This document shows, piece after piece, positions 35,511-44,452 of a DNA stretch of 64,000 nucleotides. How positions within the stretch are numbered: position 1 is the stretch's first letter; each line of letters opens with the position of its first letter. This stretch comes from Chryseobacterium sp. CH25. GTDB lineage: Bacteria; Bacteroidota; Bacteroidia; Flavobacteriales; Weeksellaceae. Under the pieces are notes generated by a model. The model saw only the letters and a program-made list of their open reading frames with translations, did no database searches and was not told the DNA's origin. The position numbers and the translations under genes were made by a program. The stretch covers positions 441,501-505,500 of the forward strand of contig NZ_NRQT01000002.1 in NCBI RefSeq assembly GCF_004119455.1, given 5' to 3'.

Positions 35511-37418
35511 TTACTCATGATTAAGCGCATACGTTCTGAAGTTCAGCATTTTTACCTTTCCGGAGTCTAGCAGGAATATTAAATTTTCCAGAATACTTTC
35601 TTTGGAATGATAACTCAGCTGTACAGAAAGTTCTTCTATAGTAGCTGATTTCTTTGCCAATACATTGATGATCTGCTGGGAAATATTTTTTCCGAAAATA
35701 GATTGTTTATTCTTTTCACACACAGAACACTGGCCACAGTTTTTTGAATTTTTTTCTCCAAAATAAGCCAGAATAAGTTTCATTTTACAATAATCTTTAT
35801 CCTCAACGTAAAACTTCATTTCTTCCCATTTCTGGATTTTGTTTCGCTGGATGTGTTCAAAAAGTTTCCAGTACGCATTATTAACAGCTCTTTCATCACG
35901 GGGTTTCAGAAATTTGATGCTGGATAAAGCTCCGTCTATGTATTCAAGATAGTTTTTCTGTTGAAGCTCTTTTAAACGTTCTTTGATTAAAGGGACGCCT
36001 ACTTCAATTTTATTGCTGACCTGTTGCTCACTGAACATTACTTTATGGGTAGTGATTCCGGACATGGTACGGAGTAGAAGCTCTATGAAATAAGCATCTT
36101 TTTGGGGTAGCTGATCAATTTCATCAGACTTAATAAAAAGCTCCAGAGAAGAAAGGCTTTTATTGTCGTTGTAATAAATGATTTCCTGATTATGCAGGAA
36201 GTTGAGAACATTATTGATCTTGGCTTTTGAAAGCTTAGTGAAATTTTGTATTCCAGCAGTATTTAATTGAAATGTTTTTTCAGGTAATTCAAATTCTGCT
36301 ACCTGGAAAATAGAGTAGAGGTAGCTTATGATCTTTAAAAATTCAGCCTTATTGGGAGTTTGATTTTTGAGGATTTGATCGAAATTCAAAAGCTCCTGTT
36401 TATTCCATAGCATGAATGCAAAACTTTCCTTACCATCTCTTCCGGCTCTTCCGATTTCCTGATAATAATTTTCAAGGGAAGCAGCAGGAGAGTAGTGAAG
36501 AACAAAACGTACATTATCTTTGTCAATACCCATTCCAAAAGCATTGGTGGAAATTAAAACCTGATTGTCACTGTTGTTCCATGTATTTTGCCTTGTATTT
36601 TTCTCTTTTGTAGTTAAACCGGCATGGAAGTAGTCTACATTTTTCAGATGATTTTTCTTTAAAAATTCGGAAAGCAGTTCTGCTTCTTTTCTGGTTCTTA
36701 CATATACAATTCCCGAATCTGTATTGTATTTTAAAATATCCAGAACACGCTGGAATTTATCAGAGACTTCTTCTGTAAAGATCCTTATATTATCTCTTTT
36801 AAAACTTTTCTGAAAAACAGCCGGATTTCTAAGTTCAAGTTTGTTTTTGATCTCATCCAGAACTTTTGGAGTAGCCGTTGCAGTAAGTGCCAGACAAGGG
36901 ATTTCAGGATTATTGCTTCTAAAACCTTTTATATTCTGATAGCTTGGACGAAAATCCTGTCCCCATTCGGAAATACAGTGGGCTTCATCAACAGCAATAA
37001 ATGAGAGCTCAATTTCTTCAATATTTTGAAGAAACTGAATATTGGTTAATCTTTCCGGAGATACATAAAGCAGTTTGGTAATGCCTTCTTTACAACGATT
37101 GTAAATGGCTTCTGCATCATACTCATCCAATTCAGAGGATAGATATTCTGCTTCTATGCCCCGGAATTTAAGCTGGTTCACCTGATCTTTCATTAAAGCA
37201 AGCAGTGGCGAGATCACCAGGCAAGTTCCTTCTTTTAATAAAGCGGGAAGCTGATAACATAATGATTTTCCGGCACCTGTAGGAAGCAGGACCAGAGTAT
37301 CTTTTTCATTGATAACAGCATTGATGATTTCTTCCTGAGAATCTCTGAAGCCGGTGTAGCCCCAGAAATACTTAAGAGTATCATATTTTAGCTTTTGAAA
37401 ATCCTGTGGAGAAATCAT
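35511..37418 (-). CDS. recQ: ATP-dependent DNA helicase RecQ
   Basis: RecQ unwinds DNA 3'-5' in recombinational repair. The 635-residue protein has motif 0 and I (LKYFWGYTGFRDSQEEII; LLPTGAGKSLCYQLPAL), motif II with DEAH (FIAVDEAHCISEWGQDFR), motif VI (YYQEIGRAGRDG), and the RecQ zinc module (CKMKL, then CGQCSVC near residue 565). After it comes a short helix-turn-helix-like end in place of a clear HRDC domain. It lies alone upstream of fmt. A 7/8 -7 box (TATTTTTA on the minus strand, 37430-37423) ends four bases before the ATG, like that of fmt. Confidence 0.95.
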   Translation of the reverse strand: MISPQDFQKLKYDTLKYFWGYTGFRDSQEEIINAVINEKDTLVLLPTGAGKSLCYQLPALLKEGTCLVISPLLALMKDQVNQLKFRGIEAEYLSSELDEYDAEAIYNRCKEGITKLLYVSPERLTNIQFLQNIEEIELSFIAVDEAHCISEWGQDFRPSYQNIKGFRSNNPEIPCLALTATATPKVLDEIKNKLELRNPAVFQKSFKRDNIRIFTEEVSDKFQRVLDILKYNTDSGIVYVRTRKEAELLSEFLKKNHLKNVDYFHAGLTTKEKNTRQNTWNNSDNQVLISTNAFGMGIDKDNVRFVLHYSPAASLENYYQEIGRAGRDGKESFAFMLWNKQELLNFDQILKNQTPNKAEFLKIISYLYSIFQVAEFELPEKTFQLNTAGIQNFTKLSKAKINNVLNFLHNQEIIYYNDNKSLSSLELFIKSDEIDQLPQKDAYFIELLLRTMSGITTHKVMFSEQQVSNKIEVGVPLIKERLKELQQKNYLEYIDGALSSIKFLKPRDERAVNNAYWKLFEHIQRNKIQKWEEMKFYVEDKDYCKMKLILAYFGEKNSKNCGQCSVCEKNKQSIFGKNISQQIINVLAKKSATIEELSVQLSYHSKESILENLIFLLDSGKVKMLNFRTYALNHE

Positions 37419-37449
37419 GTTGTAAAAATAAGGAAAGTATCAGGACAAA

Positions 37450-37474
37450 AAAAGCCACGCAATGCGTGACTTTT
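37450..37474 (-). terminator. Terminator of the OmpA-like gene 3
   Basis: AAAAGCCACGCA pairs with TGCGTGACTTTT (one mismatch); on the minus strand a T-run follows. Confidence 0.7.
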
Positions 37475-37496
37475 ATATAATAAGTTAATAAGTTTA

Positions 37497-38933
37497 TTAT
37501 TTAGCTTCGAAGTATACTCTTCTGTTGGCTCTGTTTTTCCACTCAGGGCACTTCGTTGCTGGTTCGCACTCAGGATATTTAAGGTCTTTTTCACCTTTAC
37601 CTACAGCGTTTAATTTACCAGACTGAACTCCGTTTTTCACCAGATAATTCTTAACGTTGTTTGCTCTTCTCTGAGATAGTTTTTGGTTGTAAGCATCTGT
37701 ACCTCTTGTATCAGTAGCTCCTACAACATTGTAAGAACCGCTTGAAGAATTGATATAGTTTACAGCGTTATTTAAGATAGGAGTGTTTGAAGGTAAAATT
37801 CTGTCAGAATTTAAGTCAAATTCAATTCCTTCCAATTTAGTTTCTGTTTCTACTACCGGTCCTGTAGTGGTAGTAGGACAACCATTGTTTTCAACTGGTC
37901 CAGGAACTGTTACACACTTGTCGTAAAGGTCAATAACACCATCAAGGTCTGTATCAAGAGCAACACCGGCACCATCCACTCTAGCTCCTGCAGGAGTGTC
38001 AAGTTGTCTGTCCCAATCGTCACATACCCCGTCGTTATCAGCATCACCTTTTTTACATACTTCAATATCCTGGTTTTTATTAGCCAGTACATCAAGTTTG
38101 TAATAGATTTCCTGAAGTGGGTCGTGCCACATTAAGTGAGATTCGTGTTTTCCTAATTTTACAGAAAGACCTAAAGTAGCGTTGAAGAAGTTATCAGAAA
38201 CCTGCTCCGAACGTTTGTTGATATCACTGTATGCCTGACCACCACCATCAAATTCATCATCACCGGTTACTACATACATTAATCTTCCTTCAAGATCAAT
38301 TCTTCTGTTTATTTTGAATTTAAGACCAGCACCAGCCTGCATAAACATTGAACCTAGTTCAAATGGTTTAACTTCAGTAGCTAATACCTGTCCTTTAATA
38401 TCTTTCTGGTAGGCTCTGTAGGCAATCGTACCGATACCTGCATATCCGTGAAGTGCCCATCTGTAAGGAGAATGATTGTCAACTCTTCTCAAAAGGTTAG
38501 AGAAGTTAACATCTCCTAAAAGGGAGATTGCATCATACTGAGTTCTTGCTCCTACAGCTGTAGCGTTAGGTGCAGAGTCTTTAGTATTGAACCATCCCTG
38601 TCTTGTTTCACCTCTGTCATATTGTAAGTTGATCCCAAAAGCATGGGTAATCGCTTTATCAATACTGATATAGGCTGAATATCCAAAAAGGTTCTTACCA
38701 TTACCATTTTTGATGGATGTTAAATCAGCTGATTGAAGTAATGGAACTCCAACCCCCGCAGAAATAGACCAGTCATTAAATCTTTTTGACTGATTGTTAA
38801 ATGGGGAAACGTTGGCAGACCCAGACGAGAACGTATTGGGATACTCTCCTTTTGAAACTGCCGTTGAGTCTTGTGCATAGCTGGCCGTAGGAATCGCCAA
38901 TGCTAAAGCAGCAATTGCTAAACTTAATTTCAT
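37497..38933 (-). CDS. OmpA family outer-membrane protein, tandem paralogue 3
   Basis: The 478-residue protein has a signal peptide ending in ASYAQ, an eight-strand-type beta-barrel domain (about 45-270), two or three calcium-binding thrombospondin type 3 motifs (DADNDGVCDDWD, DTDLDGVIDLYDKC at about 295-345), and a C-terminal OmpA peptidoglycan-binding domain (ATDTRGTDAYNQKLSQRRAN; 375-478). It links the outer membrane to the cell wall. Residues 1-355 are almost identical to the next paralogue upstream (39144-40667), but the OmpA domains differ strongly. An extra Cys pair (CEPATKCPEW) lies near the end. Confidence 0.92.
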   Translation of the reverse strand: MKLSLAIAALALAIPTASYAQDSTAVSKGEYPNTFSSGSANVSPFNNQSKRFNDWSISAGVGVPLLQSADLTSIKNGNGKNLFGYSAYISIDKAITHAFGINLQYDRGETRQGWFNTKDSAPNATAVGARTQYDAISLLGDVNFSNLLRRVDNHSPYRWALHGYAGIGTIAYRAYQKDIKGQVLATEVKPFELGSMFMQAGAGLKFKINRRIDLEGRLMYVVTGDDEFDGGGQAYSDINKRSEQVSDNFFNATLGLSVKLGKHESHLMWHDPLQEIYYKLDVLANKNQDIEVCKKGDADNDGVCDDWDRQLDTPAGARVDGAGVALDTDLDGVIDLYDKCVTVPGPVENNGCPTTTTGPVVETETKLEGIEFDLNSDRILPSNTPILNNAVNYINSSSGSYNVVGATDTRGTDAYNQKLSQRRANNVKNYLVKNGVQSGKLNAVGKGEKDLKYPECEPATKCPEWKNRANRRVYFEAK

Positions 38934-39096
38934 AGTGTTATTTTTTTAGTTAAGTTATTTTAAATGATTTTTTTACGCTAAAAAGTGATTTTTGTGTTAT
39001 TTTTTTCAAAACAATAATGGCTGTATCTTAATGATTCTCTACCTATTGCCCGGAAAATGATATAAAGGTATGTAAAAAAAGTCGTAGTTGAAAAAA

Positions 39097-39129
39097 ATAA
39101 ACCGAAAAGAGTAATTCTTTTCGGTTTAT
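39097..39129 (-). terminator. Terminator of OmpA-like gene 2
   Basis: ATAAACCGAAAAGA pairs perfectly with TCTTTTCGGTTTAT around GTAAT. Confidence 0.8.
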
Positions 39130-39143
39130 GAATATTTAAGAAA

Positions 39144-40667
39144 TTATTTTTTCTTTTTCTTAGCCGGAGCTTTTTTTACTGGTTTTTTTACAGGAGCATC
39201 TTCATAGTCTTTCTTTTTGATAGAATTCCATTCTGAGCTTTCTACAAATCTTACCGTAACTTTTCTGTCTGCTAATCTTTCAGCATCTGAAGCTGATGCT
39301 GGTATAGTAGCTTCTGCAGAACCTACACCTCTTGATTTCAGTACGCTTTCGCTTATACCTCTGTTTTCCAGAGCACCTACTACAGCAGCAGCCCTTTCTT
39401 TAGATAATCTTAGGTTGTATGCTGCATTTCCTTTAATATCAGTATGTCCTGTCAGTAAGTAGTTTCCGCCGTTTTCTTTGATAATTGAAGCAGCAAGGTC
39501 TAATTTACTGTTAGATTCAGGTCTGATGGTTGCTTTATTAAAGTTAAAGTAGATATCCTTAAGGGTTTTTTCTACTTCTACAGCAGTCTGATTATTGTCT
39601 TTTTTCACAGGACAACCGTTGTTTTCAACTGGTCCAGGAACTGTTACACACTTATCGTAAAGGTCAATAACACCATCAAGGTCTGTATCAAGAGCAACAC
39701 CGGCACCATCCACTCTAGCTCCTGCAGGAGTATCAAGCTGTCTGTCCCAATCGTCACATACCCCGTCGTTATCAGCATCACCTTTTTTACATACTTCGAT
39801 ATCCTGATTTTTATTAGCCAGTACATCAAGTTTGTAATAGATTTCCTGAAGTGGGTCGTGCCACATTAAGTGAGATTCGTGTTTTCCTAATTTGAAAGAA
39901 AGACCTAAAGTAGCGTTGAAGAAGTTATCAGAAACCTGCTCTGAACGTTTGTTGATATCGCTGTATGCCTGACCGCCACCATCAAATTCATCATCACCGG
40001 TTACTACATACATTAATCTTCCTTCAAGATCAATTCTTCTGTTTATTTTGAATTTAAGACCGGCACCAGCCTGCATAAACATTGAACCTAGTTCAAATGG
40101 CTTAACTTCAGTAGCTAATACCTGTCCTTTGTTAGTTTTCTGATATGCTCTGTAGGCAATAGTACCAATACCTGCATATCCGTGAAGTGCCCATCTGTAA
40201 GGAGAATGATTATCAACTCTTCTTAAAAGATTAGAGAAGTTAACATCTCCTAAAAGGGAGATCGCGTCATATTGAGTTCTTGCTCCTACTGCAGTAGCGT
40301 TAGGTGCAGAGTCTTTAGTATTGAACCATCCCTGTCTTGTTTCACCTCTGTCATATTGTAAGTTGATCCCGAAAGCATGGGTAATCGCTTTATCAATACT
40401 TACATAAGCTGAGTATCCAAACAGGTTTTTACCATTACCATTTTTGATGGATGTTAAATCTGCTGACTGAAGTAATGGTACTCCAGCTCCAACTGAAATA
40501 GACCAGTCATTAAATCTTTTTGACTGATTATTAAATGGGGAAACATTAGCAGAACCTGAAGAGAAGGTATTGGGATACTTTCCGTCTGTAGCTGCTGCTG
40601 AATCCTGCGCATAGCTGACTGTAGGGATTGTCAAAGCTAAAGCAACAATTGCTAAACTTAATTTCAT
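39144..40667 (-). CDS. OmpA family outer-membrane protein, tandem paralogue 2
   Basis: The 507-residue protein has the same signal peptide, beta-barrel and thrombospondin type 3 region as paralogue 3, with only about a dozen changes over 355 residues. Its OmpA domain (GHTDIKGNAAYNLRLSKERA; residues 375-480) is of a different subtype from that of paralogue 3. The end is a basic Lys/Ala/Pro tail (KKPVKKAPAKKKKK). The near-identity extends to the DNA level (for example 38050-38130 against 39790-39870), suggesting recent duplication or gene conversion of the first part only. Confidence 0.92.
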   Translation of the reverse strand: MKLSLAIVALALTIPTVSYAQDSAAATDGKYPNTFSSGSANVSPFNNQSKRFNDWSISVGAGVPLLQSADLTSIKNGNGKNLFGYSAYVSIDKAITHAFGINLQYDRGETRQGWFNTKDSAPNATAVGARTQYDAISLLGDVNFSNLLRRVDNHSPYRWALHGYAGIGTIAYRAYQKTNKGQVLATEVKPFELGSMFMQAGAGLKFKINRRIDLEGRLMYVVTGDDEFDGGGQAYSDINKRSEQVSDNFFNATLGLSFKLGKHESHLMWHDPLQEIYYKLDVLANKNQDIEVCKKGDADNDGVCDDWDRQLDTPAGARVDGAGVALDTDLDGVIDLYDKCVTVPGPVENNGCPVKKDNNQTAVEVEKTLKDIYFNFNKATIRPESNSKLDLAASIIKENGGNYLLTGHTDIKGNAAYNLRLSKERAAAVVGALENRGISESVLKSRGVGSAEATIPASASDAERLADRKVTVRFVESSEWNSIKKKDYEDAPVKKPVKKAPAKKKKK

Positions 40668-40720
40668 CGTGTATTATTTAATTTTGATTTTTTACAAAAG
40701 CTGTTGTTGGCTTTTATATA

Positions 40721-41836
40721 TTATTTGATTGGACATCCGTTGTTTTCAACAGGTCCAGGAACTGTTACACATTTATCATAAAGGTCAATAACACCATCCA
40801 GATCCATATCTAGAGCAACACCAGCACCATCTACTCTTGCTCCTGCAGGAGTGTCAAGCTGTCTGTCCCAGTCATCACATACTCCGTCATTGTCAGCATC
40901 TCCTTTTTCACAAACTACAAGATCTGTAGATGCGTTTTCTAAAACATTAGTTCTGTAGTATGCTTCCTGAAGTGGATCATGCCAAGCTAAATGAGACAGG
41001 TGCTTTCCTAATTTGAAGGATACACCTAAAGTTACTGTCCATGCATTGTCTGATCTTCTAGGATTTAACATGTTGTAATGTGAACCTTTTGCAGCAGGAT
41101 CATAATCGCCAGGACCAGCCCATCCGCCACCATCAAACTCGTCATCACCACTGATGATATACATGGTTCTTGCTTCAACGTCAATAAGTTTTGAAACGTT
41201 ATATTTTAAACCAATACCTCCCTGGTAGAATATGGAGTTAATATCCAAGTCCTGTTTGATGAACAAAGGTGCTCTTTTAGGAGTATCACTCCATCTAAGC
41301 TCATTATTGTCATGTAATGAAGTTCTGAATCCCTGAAGACCCACACCCATATATCCATGTAAAGCCCATCTGTAAGGGGAATGATTGTCAACTCTTCTTA
41401 ATAGGTTAGAGAAGTTGATGTCTCCCATTAAAGCAATTTGGTCAAATTGCGTTGTTGCAGTGGCAATTCCTGCAGCTACACCCGCAGCACCCGGAAGTTG
41501 TCCTGTTTGTTTCGTTTCTCCTCTGGTGTACATTACACTTAAACCAAAAGTATGTGAAATCTGCTTATCAATACTGATATAAGCATTATAACCCCAGTTG
41601 GTTTTATCTTTACGAAGAGATTTAAGGTCAGAGTGAACCATAAATGCCGGTCCTCCACCTACTGAAATAGACCAATCTCTGAAGCGTCTTGCTTTGTTGT
41701 CAAAAGGTTGTACGTTAGCGGAGCCTGAAGAGAATGTATTAGGATACTCAGTAGAAGAGTTTACTGTAGTACTGCTACTTTGTGCGAAAGCAGCAATTGG
41801 CAAGGTTGTAGCCAATAATAATAAACCTAATTTCAT
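40721..41836 (-). CDS. OmpA-like barrel/TSP3 protein without OmpA domain, tandem paralogue 1
   Basis: The 371-residue protein has a signal peptide ending in AAFAQ, a diverged version of the same beta-barrel (shared RRVDNHSPYRWALHGY) and an almost unchanged thrombospondin type 3 segment (DADNDGVCDDWDRQLDTP). It stops at NNGCPIK, exactly where the OmpA peptidoglycan domain begins in the two paralogues. Only 53 bases separate the stop from the next gene, so no remnant of a tail is left. First gene of the tandem; the three may be transcribed together. It should sit in the outer membrane without wall attachment. Confidence 0.88.
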   Translation of the reverse strand: MKLGLLLLATTLPIAAFAQSSSTTVNSSTEYPNTFSSGSANVQPFDNKARRFRDWSISVGGGPAFMVHSDLKSLRKDKTNWGYNAYISIDKQISHTFGLSVMYTRGETKQTGQLPGAAGVAAGIATATTQFDQIALMGDINFSNLLRRVDNHSPYRWALHGYMGVGLQGFRTSLHDNNELRWSDTPKRAPLFIKQDLDINSIFYQGGIGLKYNVSKLIDVEARTMYIISGDDEFDGGGWAGPGDYDPAAKGSHYNMLNPRRSDNAWTVTLGVSFKLGKHLSHLAWHDPLQEAYYRTNVLENASTDLVVCEKGDADNDGVCDDWDRQLDTPAGARVDGAGVALDMDLDGVIDLYDKCVTVPGPVENNGCPIK

Positions 41837-41853
41837 ACAATATGTTTTATGTT

Positions 41854-42268
41854 TTAAATAAAATCCTTTAATAATATTCTTGAAAATTCCCTTTCAAAAA
41901 GATGTTTTTTATGAGGGATATTTAATCTTTCTGATGTAAAGTTTAATTCATTATACTTAATGATATCAATATCTATTACCCTGTCTGTGTAACCACCTGA
42001 TACTTTTGAATCATTAATTCTTCCCATTTCAACTTCAATGTTTTTAATACAATCAAGCAATTGAATTGGTGAAAGATGCGTGAATATTATTGCTGCAATA
42101 TTACAAAAAATATTGGAACTGACAAATTCTACGGGATCAGACATCAAAAATTCGCTTATCTGTGAAATGTGGTTTCCGGCATCACTTATCTTCTGTAAAG
42201 CAAGCTCTATATTTTTTTTGCTCTCCAAGGTTACTTCCTAGTAACAAAACTACCTTTTGCTGCGACAT
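41854..42268 (-). pseudogene. folK: HPPK (2-amino-4-hydroxy-6-hydroxymethyldihydropteridine diphosphokinase), frame broken by one base
   Basis: FolK transfers diphosphate from ATP to the pterin in folate synthesis. The typical N-terminus MSQQKVVLLLGSNLGEQ starts at 42268, in a different frame from the rest. The run of eight A (minus strand; T at 42212-42219) breaks the frame; with seven it continues as GEQKNIELALQKI to the signature YTDRVIDIDII and IPHKKHLFEREF, ending at 41854 (137 residues). That is a normal HPPK length. The enzyme is usually essential, so either the tract is misread or slippage on A8 restores the protein. It diverges from sppA. Confidence 0.85.
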
Positions 42269-42288
42269 ATTGGAAAATTGATTGATTT

Positions 42289-44046
42289 ATGAGAAGTTTC
42301 TTTAAAAATGTTTTGGCAAATATAGTAGCAATAATCATACTTTGCGCTGTATTTTTCGTCTTTTTTATTATGATGCTTGTGTTCAGTTCTATGGGAAGTG
42401 ACAAGTCGGGAGCGGTGAAAAAGAATTCGGTTCTAACGATTAATTTAAAGACTAATATAATAGACAGCCCTACAGAAGAACAGATGGATCTGTTTGGTTT
42501 AGGCAGCCAGAATAAAAATGTTCTTTTGTATGATGTACTTGAGGCCATTAATAAAGCTAAAACGGATGATAATATTAAAGGGATCAGTATTGAGACAGAT
42601 GACCTGAATGCAGGGCTTACCCAAATTGATGATCTTAGAAATGCTATTGAAGATTTCAAAAAAAGCGGGAAATTTGTATATGCTTACGGAAATGGAGTAT
42701 CACAGTCTGCTTATTATCTGGGATCTGTAGCTGATCAGTATTATCTTCATCCTGCAGGTGGTATAGAGTTAAAAGGTCTTTCTACTGAGGTTACCTTCTT
42801 TAAAGACTTTGCAGATAAATATGGGATTGGAATAGAGGTGATCCGTCACGGGAAATTCAAGTCTGCGGTGGAACCTTTCTTAAGAAATGATATTTCTCCT
42901 GAAAATAAAGAACAGTTAAGTACATTACTAAACGACCTTTGGAAAAATACATCTTATAAAATGGCAACTTCCAGAAAAATTGATACTGCTCAATTCAGAA
43001 CGATTGTTGACAGCTTGTACGGAATGATTCCTGAGCAGGGATTAAAATATAAACTGGCAGATAAACTTATTCAGAAATCTGAATATGAAGATATGCTTAA
43101 AATGAAGTTGAATGTAAAGGATAAAGAAAAACTGAATAAGGTTTCTTTAACAAACTATATCAGTTCTTTTGCTGATGAAGATAAGTCCGGAGAAAAAGTG
43201 GCTGTATTATATGCATCAGGTTCTATTAATAATGGAGACGAATACAATGATATTCACTCTGAAAAGTATGTGAAATACATTAAAAAACTTCAGGAAGATG
43301 ATAAGGTGAAGGCGGTTGTTTTCAGAATCAATTCTCCTGGCGGAAGTGCGAATGCTTCAGATGAAATTTTGTTTGAATTACAGAAACTGAAAAAGAAGAA
43401 GCCACTGATTGTATCTTTTGGTGATTACGCAGCTTCAGGTGGTTATTATGTAGCTATGGCAGCGGATAAAATTTATTCTGAACCTAATACACTTACAGGT
43501 TCTATCGGGGTATTTGGAGTGTTGCCTTATTATAAAGATATTGCAAACAAGAATGGTATCCGTGCAGATGTTGTTGCAACAAATGCTAACTCAACGTATT
43601 ATTCAGGATTAAACGGTGTTACCCCTTATGGAGTAAACATGATGACGAGAAGTGTGGAAGGTACTTATAAAAGATTTGTACATTTTGTTACGCAGAACAG
43701 AAAGAAAGCATTCGAGCAGATTGATAATGTAGGTGGCGGTAGAGTATGGAGCGGTGTCCGTGCAAAAGAAATTGGATTGGTAGATGAGTTAGGTACACTT
43801 AACGATGCTGTAAAGTTTGCAGCACAGAAAGCAGGAGTGAAATCTTACTACGTAGAATCTTATCCTAAGAAAATGACTCCTTTTGAGCAGATCTTTAAAG
43901 ATCTTAATGAAGAAGATATCTCTGCAAGAATTATCAAAAATAAAATAGGGAAGTCTAACTATGAAATCCTGCAGCAGATTACTGACAAAAAATTACAGTC
44001 TGAGGTAAAAATGGAAATGCCTTACCAGATTAGAATCAACAACTAA
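42289..44046 (+). CDS. sppA: Signal peptide peptidase SppA, 67-kDa type
   Basis: SppA cleaves leftover signal peptides in the membrane. The 585-residue protein has one N-terminal membrane helix (residues 15-37) and two related ClpP-like halves. The nucleophile Ser lies in SPGGSANASDE and YAASGGYYVAMAADKIY (second half); the general-base Lys lies in the first half (VIRHGKFKSAVEPF). This is the E. coli-like tandem form. Its start lies 20 bases from the start of folK on the other strand. Ends at a strong bidirectional terminator. Confidence 0.95.
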   Translation: MRSFFKNVLANIVAIIILCAVFFVFFIMMLVFSSMGSDKSGAVKKNSVLTINLKTNIIDSPTEEQMDLFGLGSQNKNVLLYDVLEAINKAKTDDNIKGISIETDDLNAGLTQIDDLRNAIEDFKKSGKFVYAYGNGVSQSAYYLGSVADQYYLHPAGGIELKGLSTEVTFFKDFADKYGIGIEVIRHGKFKSAVEPFLRNDISPENKEQLSTLLNDLWKNTSYKMATSRKIDTAQFRTIVDSLYGMIPEQGLKYKLADKLIQKSEYEDMLKMKLNVKDKEKLNKVSLTNYISSFADEDKSGEKVAVLYASGSINNGDEYNDIHSEKYVKYIKKLQEDDKVKAVVFRINSPGGSANASDEILFELQKLKKKKPLIVSFGDYAASGGYYVAMAADKIYSEPNTLTGSIGVFGVLPYYKDIANKNGIRADVVATNANSTYYSGLNGVTPYGVNMMTRSVEGTYKRFVHFVTQNRKKAFEQIDNVGGGRVWSGVRAKEIGLVDELGTLNDAVKFAAQKAGVKSYYVESYPKKMTPFEQIFKDLNEEDISARIIKNKIGKSNYEILQQITDKKLQSEVKMEMPYQIRINN

Positions 44047-44065
44047 CTAAATTATATTGTACACG

Positions 44066-44100
44066 AAAATCCCGGATCTGAATTTCAGATCCGGGATTTT
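44066..44100. terminator. Bidirectional terminator between sppA and the GlsB-like gene
   Basis: AAAATCCCGGATCTGA pairs perfectly with TCAGATCCGGGATTTT around ATT, the strongest hairpin of the window. Confidence 0.9.
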
Positions 44101-44119
44101 ATTTTTTATCAGCGTTACA

Positions 44120-44380
44120 TTAGCTTTTCTTTGTAGCCATTCCGTATATCCAGAGGATAACCAAAGCTCCTCCAATGGCAAGAATCCAGCTTCTTGGATT
44201 CCAGAATGAGGTAACGTCTCCCCAATGTAGAATGTAAACTCCTATAGCTCCTCCTACAAATGCGCCTAGAATTCCAAGGATAATGGTGATTAGCCAACCT
44301 CCTCCCTGAGTTCCCGGCATGATCATTTTAGCGATTGCACCTGCAATAAGACCGAATAAGATCCATGTTATAATTCCCAT
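44120..44380 (-). CDS. GlsB/YeaQ/YmgE family small membrane protein
   Basis: The 86-residue protein has three hydrophobic segments with glycine-rich turns (GLIAGAIAKMIMPGTQGGG, ILGILGAFVGGAIGVY), the pattern of the transglycosylase-associated/GlsB family, small inner-membrane proteins linked to general stress. A third segment (ILAIGGALVILWIYG) is added before the Lys-rich end. A 7/8 -7 box (TATATTAG on the minus strand, 44433-44426) would give a leader of about 40 bases. Function in the cell is unclear. Confidence 0.85.
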   Translation of the reverse strand: MGIITWILFGLIAGAIAKMIMPGTQGGGWLITIILGILGAFVGGAIGVYILHWGDVTSFWNPRSWILAIGGALVILWIYGMATKKS

Positions 44381-44452
44381 AGTTGCAAATTTTTTAATGA
44401 TTAATATTTAAAATTGATTTGTTTACTAATATAAGGGAAAACATGATATAAA

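Noticed and set aside
39217..39462. 81-codon plus-strand frame in OmpA-like gene 2
   Set aside because: Antisense to the OmpA domain; Ser/Ala-rich shadow.
42317..42324. TATATTTG on the minus strand as the folK promoter
   Set aside because: A perfect -7 match, but it lies inside the sppA coding region with no -33 element; kept only as a possibility.
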